NCBI GenBank assembly: GCA_039799445.1
Contig: JBDLSO010000007.1
Coordinates: 1-17,905 of the forward strand
Reading direction: 5' to 3'
Length of the DNA: 17,905 bases
Source of the DNA: JBDLSO01 sp039799445
Lineage (GTDB): Bacteria > Patescibacteriota > Minisyncoccia > Phycocordibacterales > UBA5272
Below the pieces are notes generated by a model. The model was not told where the DNA came from and searched no databases. It saw only the letters and a list, made by a program, of their open reading frames with translations. A program made the translations under genes and the position numbers. Shown here piece after piece: positions 1 through 7,450 of the stretch (position 1 is the stretch's first letter; the number at the start of each line of letters is the position of its first letter).

Positions 1-3
1 GAA

Positions 4-1527
4 TTATTCTATAATACGTATTTCGCTGGACTCTTTGCTGATACCAAGTGCCTCTCGTTCTTTTTTGTCTACAAATGCGAGCACTGTAAACAATGCTGCT
101 ATACCTATAATAAGGCTACTTATAAACAGTATTCGTGGATGCTGCGTAATATCAAACCCAGCGCCAGATACGGCTGCTGATTGTATAGAACTGACGGTCG
201 AAGTAGTTGCTTGGTCAGTACTGGTCGCGATAGCAAGTGTGCTGGTACTTTGATCTGATTGTGCGGTTTCTCCCTCTCTTTCGGTATTAAATACTGAGGC
301 AAATATCTTTTTGCTGTATATTTCGACTGGATTATTTGAGGCTACTGATTGTGGGCTTGGGGTATTGTCTTCTACGGGGGTAGTGCTACTGGCTATTTCT
401 GTTTGTATCGTTTTAGAGTCTTGCGCGTATTTTGCAACCAATTCCCCACTCGGGAATTTGAGTACTACATTGTCTGACTTTATAAATAATTTTGTTATGA
501 TGCTTGGAAAAATAATTTTTCTACCTTTGAGCACAAGAGTATTTTTGGGTATAGTAAAATGTGTTCCGGTGAGACCTTCTGCTTCTAGTACAAAGCCGCC
601 GATATCGATATCATATATTGTGTTGTTGTATAATTCGACATATGACTTCTCGCCAAGTTCTACATGAGAAACTTCTATATTTGGCTTAACTACTTCTACC
701 TGTATTTGATCTTTGGCAATGTATTCACCCGAGATGACATCGAGTATCACTACATAGCTACCTGGATAATGAAAAGTGTGTCTGACTTGTGTACCCCTAT
801 CACTACCACCATCACCAAATGTCCAAATGAGGTCTGCATTGGGAAGTGACTTTCTGGCAGCTGAGAGTACTTTGCCTTCAAAAATGACTGCTGCACCTGC
901 GAGTGATACTCTGTCCCCTCCTGCAGATACATAGAGCTGCATATCGCTTGGCCATGCACGATATGGACTAGTTGGAGTTGGTTGTGCCGGCTGAGAGGTT
1001 GGTGTCGGATCTGCTGGTGTAGCTGCTTCTATTTCTGCTTTTGTAACTGTTGTAGCGGTGCCAATCGATGGGAACCAAGGAAGGAATTCTGCATTTATGT
1101 TTTGTAATGATTTACTATTTTTACTTGCACCTGCTGTTGCTGTATAACTCATACTACTGATATCATTGCCAAGACTATCCCTGAGTATGATAGTATCTCC
1201 GTCATTGTTAAATGAAGTAACGATATCTATTATGGTGGTAGTTATGTCAGAGAAAGCTGAAATAAATGCACTTTTGTCGTCTGCTAAAATCACGTAACCG
1301 CCTGCTGGAACTATCACTTGACCTGGTATAGTGTGATTGGTTCCATCAAATATTTTCCAACCTTTCAAGTCAAGTGGAGTATCGTCTGGATTATAGATTT
1401 CAACCCACTCACCTCCTTTTATCGGATCATACATGACCTCTGTTATTTGAGGTGCAGCTACAGCGGTTGTATGACCCATAATACACATCCAACAAAGTAC
1501 ACTTATTTGAATTACATATTTTTTCAT
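4..1527 (-). CDS. Lamin-tail domain / PKD domain surface protein with C-terminal membrane anchor
   Basis: A secreted or surface protein of 507 residues. Residues 1-25 form a signal peptide (Lys-Lys, hydrophobic core, AVA-A cleavage region). Residues about 26-135 form a lamin-tail domain with the pattern ITEVMYDP..GGEWVEIYNP. Residues about 200-280 form a PKD-type Ig fold with WTFGDGG at 235-241. Residues about 283-365 look like a second, more divergent lamin-tail domain (SYVELYNNT). A Ser/Thr/Pro-rich linker (about 370-460) leads to one membrane segment (466-486) and a short charged tail. Such domains are known in extracellular adhesins and nucleases, but no catalytic domain is visible, so a structural or adhesive surface role is inferred. 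I chose ATG 1527 over earlier in-frame ATGs because the signal peptide begins there and a TGCTATACT -10 box lies 7 nt upstream. The gene is separated from the upstream gene by a terminator hairpin. Confidence 0.85.
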   Translation of the reverse strand: MKKYVIQISVLCWMCIMGHTTAVAAPQITEVMYDPIKGGEWVEIYNPDDTPLDLKGWKIFDGTNHTIPGQVIVPAGGYVILADDKSAFISAFSDITTTIIDIVTSFNNDGDTIILRDSLGNDISSMSYTATAGASKNSKSLQNINAEFLPWFPSIGTATTVTKAEIEAATPADPTPTSQPAQPTPTSPYRAWPSDMQLYVSAGGDRVSLAGAAVIFEGKVLSAARKSLPNADLIWTFGDGGSDRGTQVRHTFHYPGSYVVILDVISGEYIAKDQIQVEVVKPNIEVSHVELGEKSYVELYNNTIYDIDIGGFVLEAEGLTGTHFTIPKNTLVLKGRKIIFPSIITKLFIKSDNVVLKFPSGELVAKYAQDSKTIQTEIASSTTPVEDNTPSPQSVASNNPVEIYSKKIFASVFNTEREGETAQSDQSTSTLAIATSTDQATTSTVSSIQSAAVSGAGFDITQHPRILFISSLIIGIAALFTVLAFVDKKEREALGISKESSEIRIIE

Positions 1528-1534
1528 ATTATAT

Positions 1535-1543
1535 AGTATAGCA
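1535..1543 (-). promoter_or_regulatory. Extended -10 box of the lamin-tail gene
   Basis: TGCTATACT on the minus strand, ending 7 nt before ATG 1527. With normal -10 to +1 spacing, transcription would start 1 nt ahead of the start codon, predicting a nearly leaderless mRNA. No good -35 hexamer was seen, which fits an extended -10 promoter. Confidence 0.5.
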
Positions 1544-1570
1544 ATAGTAATAAGTGCTATACAATAAGAA

Positions 1571-1593
1571 AGCGGAACCATTCTAGTTCCGCT
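1571..1593 (-). terminator. Hairpin between the 415-aa gene and the lamin-tail gene
   Basis: An 8-bp perfect stem AGCGGAAC/GTTCCGCT with a 7-nt loop. On the minus strand it is followed by the T-rich TTCTTATT, so it is a modest intrinsic terminator for the gene ending at 1615. Confidence 0.6.
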
Positions 1594-1614
1594 CGTGTTC
1601 CTCTCGTACATATT

Positions 1615-2862
1615 CTATGTACGTTTTTGTCCTAAGTAGGTATCGATACCACTGAGATTGTTCTCAGCTTTTTCTGCGTAGATTTTCAATCTCGCAGAGA
1701 GAAAGACTTTTGGACTTTTGTTGGGTCTTGATACCCATTTTTGAAAACCCCTCACAGCATATAGTGGCTGATGATGTGCTACTGCCATAAACGTGGCAAC
1801 AGTGTCGGGGCTTTTTTTGCCAATGTGCTGCAATTTCTGTGCTTGCTCATCGGAGAGCTCGCGCAGTAAACTGGTGAGATTGTATATCGCGAACAGGTAC
1901 GCCGCCTTTTCGTGATCACTTCTCACCAAGTACACAACTGACCCTGGTATTTGTAATTCCTTTGGGAGGAACTGATTTACCACGGAAGCACCTTCTGTGC
2001 TTTGTGTGTCTTCTCGTACTGCGTACGAGGTGAACTGCCAACCACCAAGGGAGGCTAGGGTATCACCGAGAGCTGGAATGCTGTCGATGTACTCTCTGCC
2101 TGCGTTCTGCAGGAGTGTGTCAAGCAAGGTGGCATTGAATGCACCGTCGACTCTGTTGGGGAACAATTCTGTCATCAAGTATGCAACAAGATGACGAGAG
2201 GATATACCCCCTGCCAGAGATTGCAAGCTGTGGCATTTGACTGCTGTGAGCTTGCGAGCCTGGCAATAGTTTGCCCAGTCAAGATTCTTCTCGACCGATC
2301 TGGCTGTACTCTCTACTTGCGAGACAAATGTACCCAAGGGCATTTTTGTCTTAGAAGATGCACGGTAGCGCGTGGTTATACGCTCCGCATTGGTAAGGGT
2401 CGCTTCAGACACATTCTGTATCTGGGTTTTCTTGTGCCACATTGCTTCGAGATTTTGCTCGAAATCAATGGGGCGCGCAGCTGGCACTTGTCCCGCAAAG
2501 CCGAGATAGTCGGCATTGAGAGAAGCAAGCATTCTGCCCGTCATCTTCTCAAGGTTGACTACCACTGGCCCTGTTAGATTAGGACCAACTTCTGTTTCTT
2601 CTGCTTGCGATTGAGGTGGTGCCGAGATGTACTCGGGTGTTGTACGCTCTTCTGGCAAAGTATGCAGATGCGTGTCGCCTTGCGAGAGCGAGGTAGCATT
2701 CACTACTATTCCCAGTGCGAAAGGGATATACAGCAGCATGATTGCTGCAAAAAACCCTTTTGCCAAAAAGTCCCGTGGATCATGACGAAATGCCATTTCC
2801 CCGCGGAAATAGATCCCTTTGGCGCGAGCCAGCAGAATCGCCGCTTTTTCTCTTTTTCTCAT
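1615..2862 (-). CDS. Unrecognised membrane-anchored protein, 415 aa
   Basis: I do not recognise a family. The protein starts with a basic cytoplasmic stretch (about residues 1-35) and one strong membrane segment at about 37-57. After that comes a long soluble domain expected on the outer face, with a Pro/Gln/Glu linker near residues 75-100. There is one pair of cysteines near CQARKLTAVKC and no obvious catalytic motif. I chose ATG 2862 because GGGGA lies 7 nt upstream; an in-frame ATG at 2886 has poor spacing to any such site. A strong promoter lies just upstream, and an 11-codon mini-ORF overlaps the start as ATGA. Its base composition is visibly more GC-rich than the flanking lamin-tail gene. 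Coding status is well supported by length, start signals, promoter and terminator; the function is unknown. Confidence 0.8.
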   Translation of the reverse strand: MRKREKAAILLARAKGIYFRGEMAFRHDPRDFLAKGFFAAIMLLYIPFALGIVVNATSLSQGDTHLHTLPEERTTPEYISAPPQSQAEETEVGPNLTGPVVVNLEKMTGRMLASLNADYLGFAGQVPAARPIDFEQNLEAMWHKKTQIQNVSEATLTNAERITTRYRASSKTKMPLGTFVSQVESTARSVEKNLDWANYCQARKLTAVKCHSLQSLAGGISSRHLVAYLMTELFPNRVDGAFNATLLDTLLQNAGREYIDSIPALGDTLASLGGWQFTSYAVREDTQSTEGASVVNQFLPKELQIPGSVVYLVRSDHEKAAYLFAIYNLTSLLRELSDEQAQKLQHIGKKSPDTVATFMAVAHHQPLYAVRGFQKWVSRPNKSPKVFLSARLKIYAEKAENNLSGIDTYLGQKRT

Positions 2863-2894
2863 TTTATTTCCCCGTTGGAGCTGCATTGCCCCAT
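2859..2894 (-). CDS. 11-codon mini-ORF overlapping the start of the 415-aa gene
   Basis: An ATG 6 nt after the TATAAT box would be at or very near +1 of the transcript. It encodes MGQCSSNGEIK and its TGA stop overlaps the downstream start as ATGA. This could be a leaderless leader peptide that couples translation into the membrane protein. It may equally be chance, since the downstream gene has its own GGGGA site inside the mini-ORF. Confidence 0.25.
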   Translation of the reverse strand: MGQCSSNGEIK

Positions 2895-2900
2895 GTGTAT

Positions 2901-2929
2901 ATTATATCATTTTATAATGTATTTGTCAA
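2901..2929 (-). promoter_or_regulatory. Consensus sigma70-type promoter of the 415-aa gene
   Basis: Perfect TTGACA (2924-2929), a 17-nt spacer and perfect TATAAT (2901-2906) on the minus strand. It is the strongest promoter match in the window. The shared 25-bp element begins 11 nt upstream of the -35 box. Confidence 0.85.
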
Positions 2930-2940
2930 TAGTATTTAAA

Positions 2941-2965
2941 GTACGCTGAAATTACATAGGGCGGG
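2941..2965 (-). repeat. Shared 25-bp upstream element, copy 1
   Basis: The minus strand reads CCCGCCCTATGTAATTTCAG followed by CGTAC. It matches the copy at 3654-3678 at 24 of 25 positions. It lies 11 bp upstream of the -35 box, about -47 to -71 relative to the expected transcription start, a usual place for an activator site. It lies downstream of the 177-aa gene's terminator. Confidence 0.7.
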
Positions 2966-2989
2966 TCATATAGTATGCTTAGATATATT

Positions 2990-3019
2990 AAAAAACCCAC
3001 GACACATATGTGTCGTGGG
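2990..3019 (-). terminator. Intrinsic terminator after the 177-aa gene
   Basis: Perfect 24-bp palindrome (2996-3019; arm CCCACGACACAT) followed on the minus strand by six T residues (2990-2995). It lies 15 nt past the stop codon of the 177-aa gene. Confidence 0.85.
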
Positions 3020-3033
3020 GGGTTATCCCTGAT

Positions 3034-3567
3034 TTAGGTAAAAATCCTCAAAAACTTAAGAGGGTTACCGCACTCACCTTTACTCACTAGGTGTGGTAGT
3101 GTGGGATATCCCCACGAAAAATCAACCCGTTTGCCTGACCGATTTACTTCGACCAGCCTGCCGTCTGGCCATCGGGCGTCGAGGCGAGTTTTGCTATCGG
3201 TAGCGGTGCTGCCGATCCAAAGATCGTAGAGTAGGTCTAGAACCCACTCTATACTGTCAACGAAAGGTATTCCTCTTTCTTTTGCGATGGTATATGAAAG
3301 GCCCTGCATTGGGCCAAAATACGTTTCGAAGGCATATCCTGCCTGAGGGCGGGTGGAAGTATCAATAATTGATACTATGTCTCTTTTTGGGGATTGCCAT
3401 TGAACAATCCCAAATTTTTCCTTTGCTATTTTGAGTAAAGAGGGTAAGTATAGCCCTCCTGGGTTGTACAAGTTATAGCTTGCACTGGGGATGTTAATCC
3501 CCAGGATTTCTCGGTAAAAAATTGTTGATCGAGATTCAGCGGTAATTTTTTTTTGTTGCATTTGCAT
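3034..3567 (-). CDS. Unrecognised 177-aa protein
   Basis: I do not recognise a family. It is a soluble protein with no signal peptide or membrane segment, with a mixed alpha/beta composition and many aromatic residues (for example QAGYAFETYFGPMQGLSY and FVDSIEWVLDLLYDLW). The C-terminus has charged stretches (TRLDARWPDGRLVEVNRSGKR) that recall a beta-rich nucleic-acid or restriction-type fold, but this is only an impression. The start ATG 3567 has AAGGGG six nt upstream, the best Shine-Dalgarno in this part of the window. The gene has its own promoter, a palindrome in its leader and its own terminator, and lies between two copies of the 25-bp element. It is a self-contained transcription unit that may have been acquired by transfer. 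Confidence 0.8.
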   Translation of the reverse strand: MQMQQKKITAESRSTIFYREILGINIPSASYNLYNPGGLYLPSLLKIAKEKFGIVQWQSPKRDIVSIIDTSTRPQAGYAFETYFGPMQGLSYTIAKERGIPFVDSIEWVLDLLYDLWIGSTATDSKTRLDARWPDGRLVEVNRSGKRVDFSWGYPTLPHLVSKGECGNPLKFLRIFT

Positions 3568-3586
3568 TGTTGTCCCCTTATTTTTT

Positions 3587-3605
3587 CATTTGAACTATTC
3601 AAATG
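3587..3605 (-). repeat. Palindrome in the leader of the 177-aa gene
   Basis: Inverted repeat CATTTGAA-3 nt-TTCAAATG, perfect over 8 bp. It begins about 2 nt after the predicted transcription start, so it could be a repressor operator or a 5'-end mRNA hairpin. The three-codon ORF ATG AAA AAA TAA starts in its 3' arm. Confidence 0.5.
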
Positions 3606-3613
3606 ATACTTTA

Positions 3614-3642
3614 ATGTTAACATATATAATTTATTATGTCAA
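3614..3642 (-). promoter_or_regulatory. Sigma70-type promoter of the 177-aa gene
   Basis: Perfect TTGACA (3637-3642), a 17-nt spacer and TAACAT (3614-3619). The spacing relative to the upstream 25-bp element (11 bp) is identical to that of the promoter at 2901-2929. Confidence 0.75.
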
Positions 3643-3653
3643 ACATTTGTATG

Positions 3654-3678
3654 GTACACTGAAATTACATAGGGCGGG
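3654..3678 (-). repeat. Shared 25-bp upstream element, copy 2
   Basis: The minus strand reads CCCGCCCTATGTAATTTCAG followed by TGTAC. It differs from copy 1 at one base. The flanking 11-bp gaps to the -35 boxes are unrelated in sequence, so conservation stops sharply at the element. Confidence 0.7.
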
Positions 3679-3692
3679 CTACGTAATGTTAC

Positions 3693-3732
3693 ATACAAAA
3701 AACACATAAGTTAGTCATATGTGTTTTTGTAT
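3693..3732 (-). terminator. Terminator after htpX
   Basis: The minus strand has a stem ATACAAAAACACATA paired with TATGTGTTTTTTGTAT (15 bp with one extra T), with a 9-nt loop. The T-rich descending arm lies 11 nt beyond the htpX stop codon. Confidence 0.7.
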
Positions 3733-3743
3733 ACTTGATATAT

Positions 3744-4658
3744 TTATTTGCCCAGTAATGCAGCAACCCTTTGTTCTGTCGGTGGATGTGTAGCAAAGAG
3801 TCCAGCGAACCATGAAGCGCGCTTGTTTGGTCTACCATTGCTATCTGTCTTTGCACCGAATGGGTTTGAGATATACAAGTGTGCGGTTGCTGCATGGGCA
3901 TGTTTGAGAGGTTGTGGGAAGTTCTGGATTTTTTGTAATGCTGATGCCAACCCTTCTGGATAACGAGTGAGCAATGCACCTGTTGCGTCGGCTAGGAACT
4001 CTCTTTTGCGTGATATTGCGAGTTGTATGATAGTTGCGGCTATTGGTGCAAGTATAGATGCTGCGATACCGAGCACGAGCGCAAAGATCACAGACTTTCC
4101 GTCACGGTTTTCCCCACCAAAGAGACTAGCACGCATTGCCAAGTCAGCAACAATGGAAATAACACCTGCGAGTACTGAGACAACACTCATGACAAGCATA
4201 TCTCGATTTCCAATATGTGAGAGTTCATGCGCGAGCACACCTTCGAGTTCGGCTTTGGTCAGAAGTGGCAATAAGCCAGTCGTAACCGCAATAACTGCAT
4301 GCTCTGGATCACGACCAGTTGCGAAGGCATTGGGAGCTGGATCGTCTATAACATATAGCTTTGGCATGGGGAGTCCGGCTGTGATACTGAGATTTTCGAC
4401 ACTGTTCCAAAGTTCTGGATAGTCCATTTTGCTTTCTATACGCCTTGCTCCTGCCATAGAAAGTACCATCTTGTCTGAGAACCAGTATGAGTAGGCGGTC
4501 ATACCAAAAGAAATGGCAACACCTATGTACAGAAACAATGGATTGTTAAATCCTTGCGCCAAAAGAAAACCGAGCCCAGCTGTGAGCATTCCAAAGACAA
4601 TCAAGAGCAACCAAGTTTTCCTGATATTTTCAGTTTTATGGGTATATAGATTTGGCAT
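3744..4658 (-). CDS. htpX: HtpX-like M48 family membrane zinc metalloprotease
   Basis: A 304-residue integral membrane protease that, by family knowledge, degrades misfolded membrane proteins from the cytoplasmic side. Membrane segments lie at about residues 15-34, 38-58, 152-172 and 190-212. The zinc site is H144-E145-L-S-H148 (HELSHIGNRD), with E220 in KREFLADA as the third ligand. The C-terminal THPPTEQRVAAL is typical of HtpX. The length is close to the usual 280-300. It follows lemA by 12 nt on the same strand, so the two form one operon, a common pairing in bacteria. No Shine-Dalgarno is visible before ATG 4658, so translation may depend on coupling to lemA. The unit ends in a hairpin terminator. 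Confidence 0.95.
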   Translation of the reverse strand: MPNLYTHKTENIRKTWLLLIVFGMLTAGLGFLLAQGFNNPLFLYIGVAISFGMTAYSYWFSDKMVLSMAGARRIESKMDYPELWNSVENLSITAGLPMPKLYVIDDPAPNAFATGRDPEHAVIAVTTGLLPLLTKAELEGVLAHELSHIGNRDMLVMSVVSVLAGVISIVADLAMRASLFGGENRDGKSVIFALVLGIAASILAPIAATIIQLAISRKREFLADATGALLTRYPEGLASALQKIQNFPQPLKHAHAATAHLYISNPFGAKTDSNGRPNKRASWFAGLFATHPPTEQRVAALLGK

Positions 4659-4670
4659 AGTATTGTTTTG

Positions 4671-5240
4671 TTAGAATGTTACTTCTACTGGTTTATCCAT
4701 TACCTTTTTGTCTGCTTCGTTTAGTTCAAAGAGGTCTTTGTTTGAGAATCCAAAAGATTTTGCAAACACGTTCGCTGGAAAACTTTCTATCATTGTATTG
4801 AGTGTCATCACAGTAGAGTTGTAGAAACGGCGTGCAGCTTGTATTTTGTCTTCTGTATCTGAAAGCTCTCTTTGTAATTCCATGAAGTTCGCACTTGCTT
4901 TGAGATCTGGATAACTTTCTGCAAGAGCAAATACGCTTTTGAGTGCGCCTGTGAGCATATTTTCATTTTCTGCTTTTTGTGCAGTAGACTCTGCTCCACC
5001 TGCCATTGCGGTATTTCGAGCAGCTACTACTTTTTCGAGAGTAGATGTTTCGAAATTTGCAGCACCTTTTACAGTGTTGATGAGGTTTGGAATAAGGTCA
5101 TAGCGACGCTTGAGTTGTACATCAATATCTGCCCATGCTTCGAGTACTCGGTTACGAGATGTGACGAGGGCATTGTATGTGAATACAACAAAAAGTACAA
5201 TGAGTGCAAGCACAGCGAATAATATAAGTGTTGGTGTCAT
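4671..5240 (-). CDS. lemA: LemA family membrane protein
   Basis: A 189-residue LemA protein: an N-terminal membrane segment (about residues 3-21) followed by a helical-bundle domain. It carries the family hallmark region around residues 22-70 (YNALV.SRNRVLEAWADIDVQLKRRYDLIPNLINTVKG). The exact function of LemA proteins is not established; they often neighbour htpX-like proteases, as here. ATG 5240 was chosen because it starts directly before the membrane segment. An in-frame ATG at 5288 would add 16 residues and would lie inside a CGTGCA/TGCACG palindrome (5276-5289). No Shine-Dalgarno is apparent. Confidence 0.93.
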   Translation of the reverse strand: MTPTLILFAVLALIVLFVVFTYNALVTSRNRVLEAWADIDVQLKRRYDLIPNLINTVKGAANFETSTLEKVVAARNTAMAGGAESTAQKAENENMLTGALKSVFALAESYPDLKASANFMELQRELSDTEDKIQAARRFYNSTVMTLNTMIESFPANVFAKSFGFSNKDLFELNEADKKVMDKPVEVTF

Positions 5241-5326
5241 AAGAATTAATTTTGTGTGTACCTGGTATAGAAATTCGTGCATGTGCACGGATTTAAAGCC
5301 ATTTGTGAATTAGGTACTTATATAAT

Positions 5327-5354
5327 AGTGTATAGATTTGGGGCTGAAAGTCAA
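5327..5354 (-). promoter_or_regulatory. Candidate lemA-htpX promoter
   Basis: TTGACT (5349-5354), a 16-nt spacer and TACACT (5327-5332) on the minus strand. It would give a leader of about 80 nt before lemA. It is back to back with the thrS promoter. Confidence 0.4.
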
Positions 5355-5391
5355 TCCTGCCTATATGTAGCAAGGTTGTATAGAAATAATA

Positions 5392-5400
5392 TGCTATTAT
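5392..5400 (+). promoter_or_regulatory. Extended -10 box of thrS
   Basis: TGCTATTAT, ending 8 nt before ATG 5409. Normal spacing puts the transcription start 2 nt upstream of the start codon. The same motif and spacing class occurs before the lamin-tail gene, gyrB and argS. Confidence 0.5.
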
Positions 5401-5408
5401 ACATAGAT

Positions 5409-7157
5409 ATGATACAAGAACAATTGACACATAAAAGACACACTCTGGCACATCTTTTGGCAAGCAGTGTTTTGAAAAAATACCCTCATGCAAAACTAAC
5501 GCTGGGTCCTGCTATCTCAAATGGCTTCTATTATGATATTGACTTTGGTACAGGAGAAAAACCTGGAACACCAGCTGACTTCAAGGCACTCACTACTGAT
5601 ATCAAAAAATTGATACAAAAGTCGCTCACCTTTTCGCATCGTGAGGTTACTATGGACGACGCACTTGCATTCTATGATGGCAACGAATACAAACAAGAAC
5701 TGATTCGTGAAATCGCAGAACGCGGCGAAACTATCACACTGTATACTGTTGGAGACTTTACGGACCTGTGTCGTGGTGGACATTGTGACAATATCGCAGA
5801 GATAGACAAAGAAAGTTTTGTCATAACGCATAGCGCTGGGGCATATTGGCGTGGTGATGAAAAGCGTCCGATGCTCACTCGTATTTATGGTCTCGCATTT
5901 GAAAACAAAGATGAGCTTGATGCCTATGTGACCGCACAAGAAGAAGCGAAGAAACGAGATCATCGGGTGATTGGAAAGCAGCTGGGACTCTTTATTTTCT
6001 CGGATCTTGTTGGTCCTGGTTTACCGCTTTGGACTCCAAAAGGGACATTCTTGCGAAATAGTGTTAATGCTTATGTACAAGAGCTTCGAATGCGCCATAA
6101 TTATGGACAGGTTACTATCCCCCATATCACAAAAGCAGACCTCTATCATAAATCGGGTCATTGGGAAAAATATGCTGAGGACTTGTACAAAGTAGAAACA
6201 CGTGACGGACATATACTTTGTATGAAACCAATGAATTGTCCTCATCATGCTCAGATATATGCTTCTGAACTACGAAGTTATAGAGAGCTTCCTGTACGGT
6301 ATAGCGAAACGACTATGGTATATCGTGATGAGCAATCTGGAGAACTCTCGGGTCTTTCGCGGGTGCTTTCTATTACCCAAGATGATGCTCATATATTTTG
6401 TCGTGAAAATCAACTTGAAGAAGAGATTAATGGAGTATGGGATTTGATTGAAACATTTTATGGGACATTCGGATTTCAAAACTTAACTCCTCGTTTTTCG
6501 AGTAGAAATGATGATGCAAAATTCAAAGGAAATACAGAACAATGGGACAAATCAGAACAGATCATACGACGTCTGCTCGATACACGTGCAGCTGGTAAGT
6601 GGTTGCCTGGAATCGGAGAAGCTGCTTTTTATGGACCAAAAATAGACTTCATGGCAGAAGATGCGTTGGGTCGTAAGCATCAAGTCGGTACTATACAGCT
6701 TGACTATGTGCAACCAACAAACTTTGGACTTGAATATGTTGCAGAAGATGGTAGCAGACAAATGCCTGTGATGATACACTGTGCTATCGCGGGATCGCTT
6801 GAACGATTCCTCTCTGTGTATATCGAACATTGCGCTGGCAACTTCCCTCTCTGGATGGCACCTATACAGGTGAGTATCATACCAATTGCAGATATGCATG
6901 TGGAATATGCAGAGCGACTTCAGAAAAATCTGATTGATTCTGGTATTCGCTCAGAGCTTGCTGATAGCAAAGACGGTTTTGGAAAACGTGTACGAGCAGC
7001 GAAAGATAATAAGATACCCTACTTTGTTGTGATTGGTGACAAAGATATTGAGGCGGGTATGGTGACCTTGGAATCACGAGATGCTGGAGCACTGGGGCAA
7101 TTTACTTTTGATGCTCTTTTGAAGAAATTAGTAAGTGAAATACAAGAGAAGAAATAA
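5409..7157 (+). CDS. thrS: Threonyl-tRNA synthetase lacking the TGS domain
   Basis: A 582-residue class II synthetase that charges tRNA-Thr. It begins directly with the N2 editing domain: H11xxxH15 (HTLAH) and C121/H125 in DLCRGGH, the usual Ser-tRNA editing residues. The catalytic zinc ligands are all present: C277 (MKPMNCPHH), H328 (TQDDAHIFC) and H457 (MIHCAIAGSLERF, motif 3). The anticodon-binding domain runs from about residue 480 to the end. The usual N-terminal TGS domain of about 60 residues is absent. In-frame codons do exist upstream to 5277, but they do not resemble TGS and overlap the predicted promoter. I chose ATG 5409 because a TGCTATTAT box lies 8 nt before it and the protein aligns with ThrRS from its tenth residue. 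It heads a short unit with the 62-aa gene. Confidence 0.96.
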   Translation: MIQEQLTHKRHTLAHLLASSVLKKYPHAKLTLGPAISNGFYYDIDFGTGEKPGTPADFKALTTDIKKLIQKSLTFSHREVTMDDALAFYDGNEYKQELIREIAERGETITLYTVGDFTDLCRGGHCDNIAEIDKESFVITHSAGAYWRGDEKRPMLTRIYGLAFENKDELDAYVTAQEEAKKRDHRVIGKQLGLFIFSDLVGPGLPLWTPKGTFLRNSVNAYVQELRMRHNYGQVTIPHITKADLYHKSGHWEKYAEDLYKVETRDGHILCMKPMNCPHHAQIYASELRSYRELPVRYSETTMVYRDEQSGELSGLSRVLSITQDDAHIFCRENQLEEEINGVWDLIETFYGTFGFQNLTPRFSSRNDDAKFKGNTEQWDKSEQIIRRLLDTRAAGKWLPGIGEAAFYGPKIDFMAEDALGRKHQVGTIQLDYVQPTNFGLEYVAEDGSRQMPVMIHCAIAGSLERFLSVYIEHCAGNFPLWMAPIQVSIIPIADMHVEYAERLQKNLIDSGIRSELADSKDGFGKRVRAAKDNKIPYFVVIGDKDIEAGMVTLESRDAGALGQFTFDALLKKLVSEIQEKK

Positions 7158-7200
7158 TCTGTTATACTATTTATATTACAAAGAATAATTCGTACACAAT

Positions 7201-7389
7201 ATGCAAAATAATCTATTCAACCTCATCAACCAATTAACACAAGAAAGTAAATCACTATGGCGTATCAAAGACCAATATCAGAAAGATGCGCAGACAGACG
7301 AACAGCGAGCATTTTGGCTCAAAATACAAAAAGAAAAAGAACAAACTGTTGCAGAATTGCAAGAGATGGTGAAAAAAGAAATGCAATAA
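7201..7389 (+). CDS. Small helical protein, 62 aa, unrecognised
   Basis: It lies 43 nt after thrS on the same strand and is followed at once by a terminator. The predicted protein is highly charged, rich in Lys, Glu and Gln, and almost entirely helical, with possible coiled-coil heptads from about residue 20 (RIKDQYQKDAQ, then KIQKEKEQTVAELQEMVKKE). No membrane segment or cysteine is present. No Shine-Dalgarno precedes ATG 7201. A TGTTATACT box (7160-7168) could give it its own transcript, or it may be read from thrS. The function is unknown. Confidence 0.65.
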   Translation: MQNNLFNLINQLTQESKSLWRIKDQYQKDAQTDEQRAFWLKIQKEKEQTVAELQEMVKKEMQ

Positions 7390-7393
7390 AAAA

Positions 7394-7417
7394 TGCGACC
7401 CAAAAGATTGGGTCGCA
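7394..7417 (+). terminator. Terminator after thrS and the 62-aa gene
   Basis: A 10-bp perfect stem TGCGACCCAA/TTGGGTCGCA with an AAGA loop, followed by GTGTTTTGAG. It starts 4 nt after the stop codon. The T-tract is short but the stem is strong. Confidence 0.75.
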
Positions 7418-7450
7418 GTGTTTTGAGTGCTTCCTTTTATGCGACGAGCG

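Noticed and set aside
5277..5408. N-terminal extension of ThrRS to ATG 5277.
   Set aside because: It would need translation from upstream of the thrS promoter, overlaps the lemA leader palindrome and has no TGS similarity.
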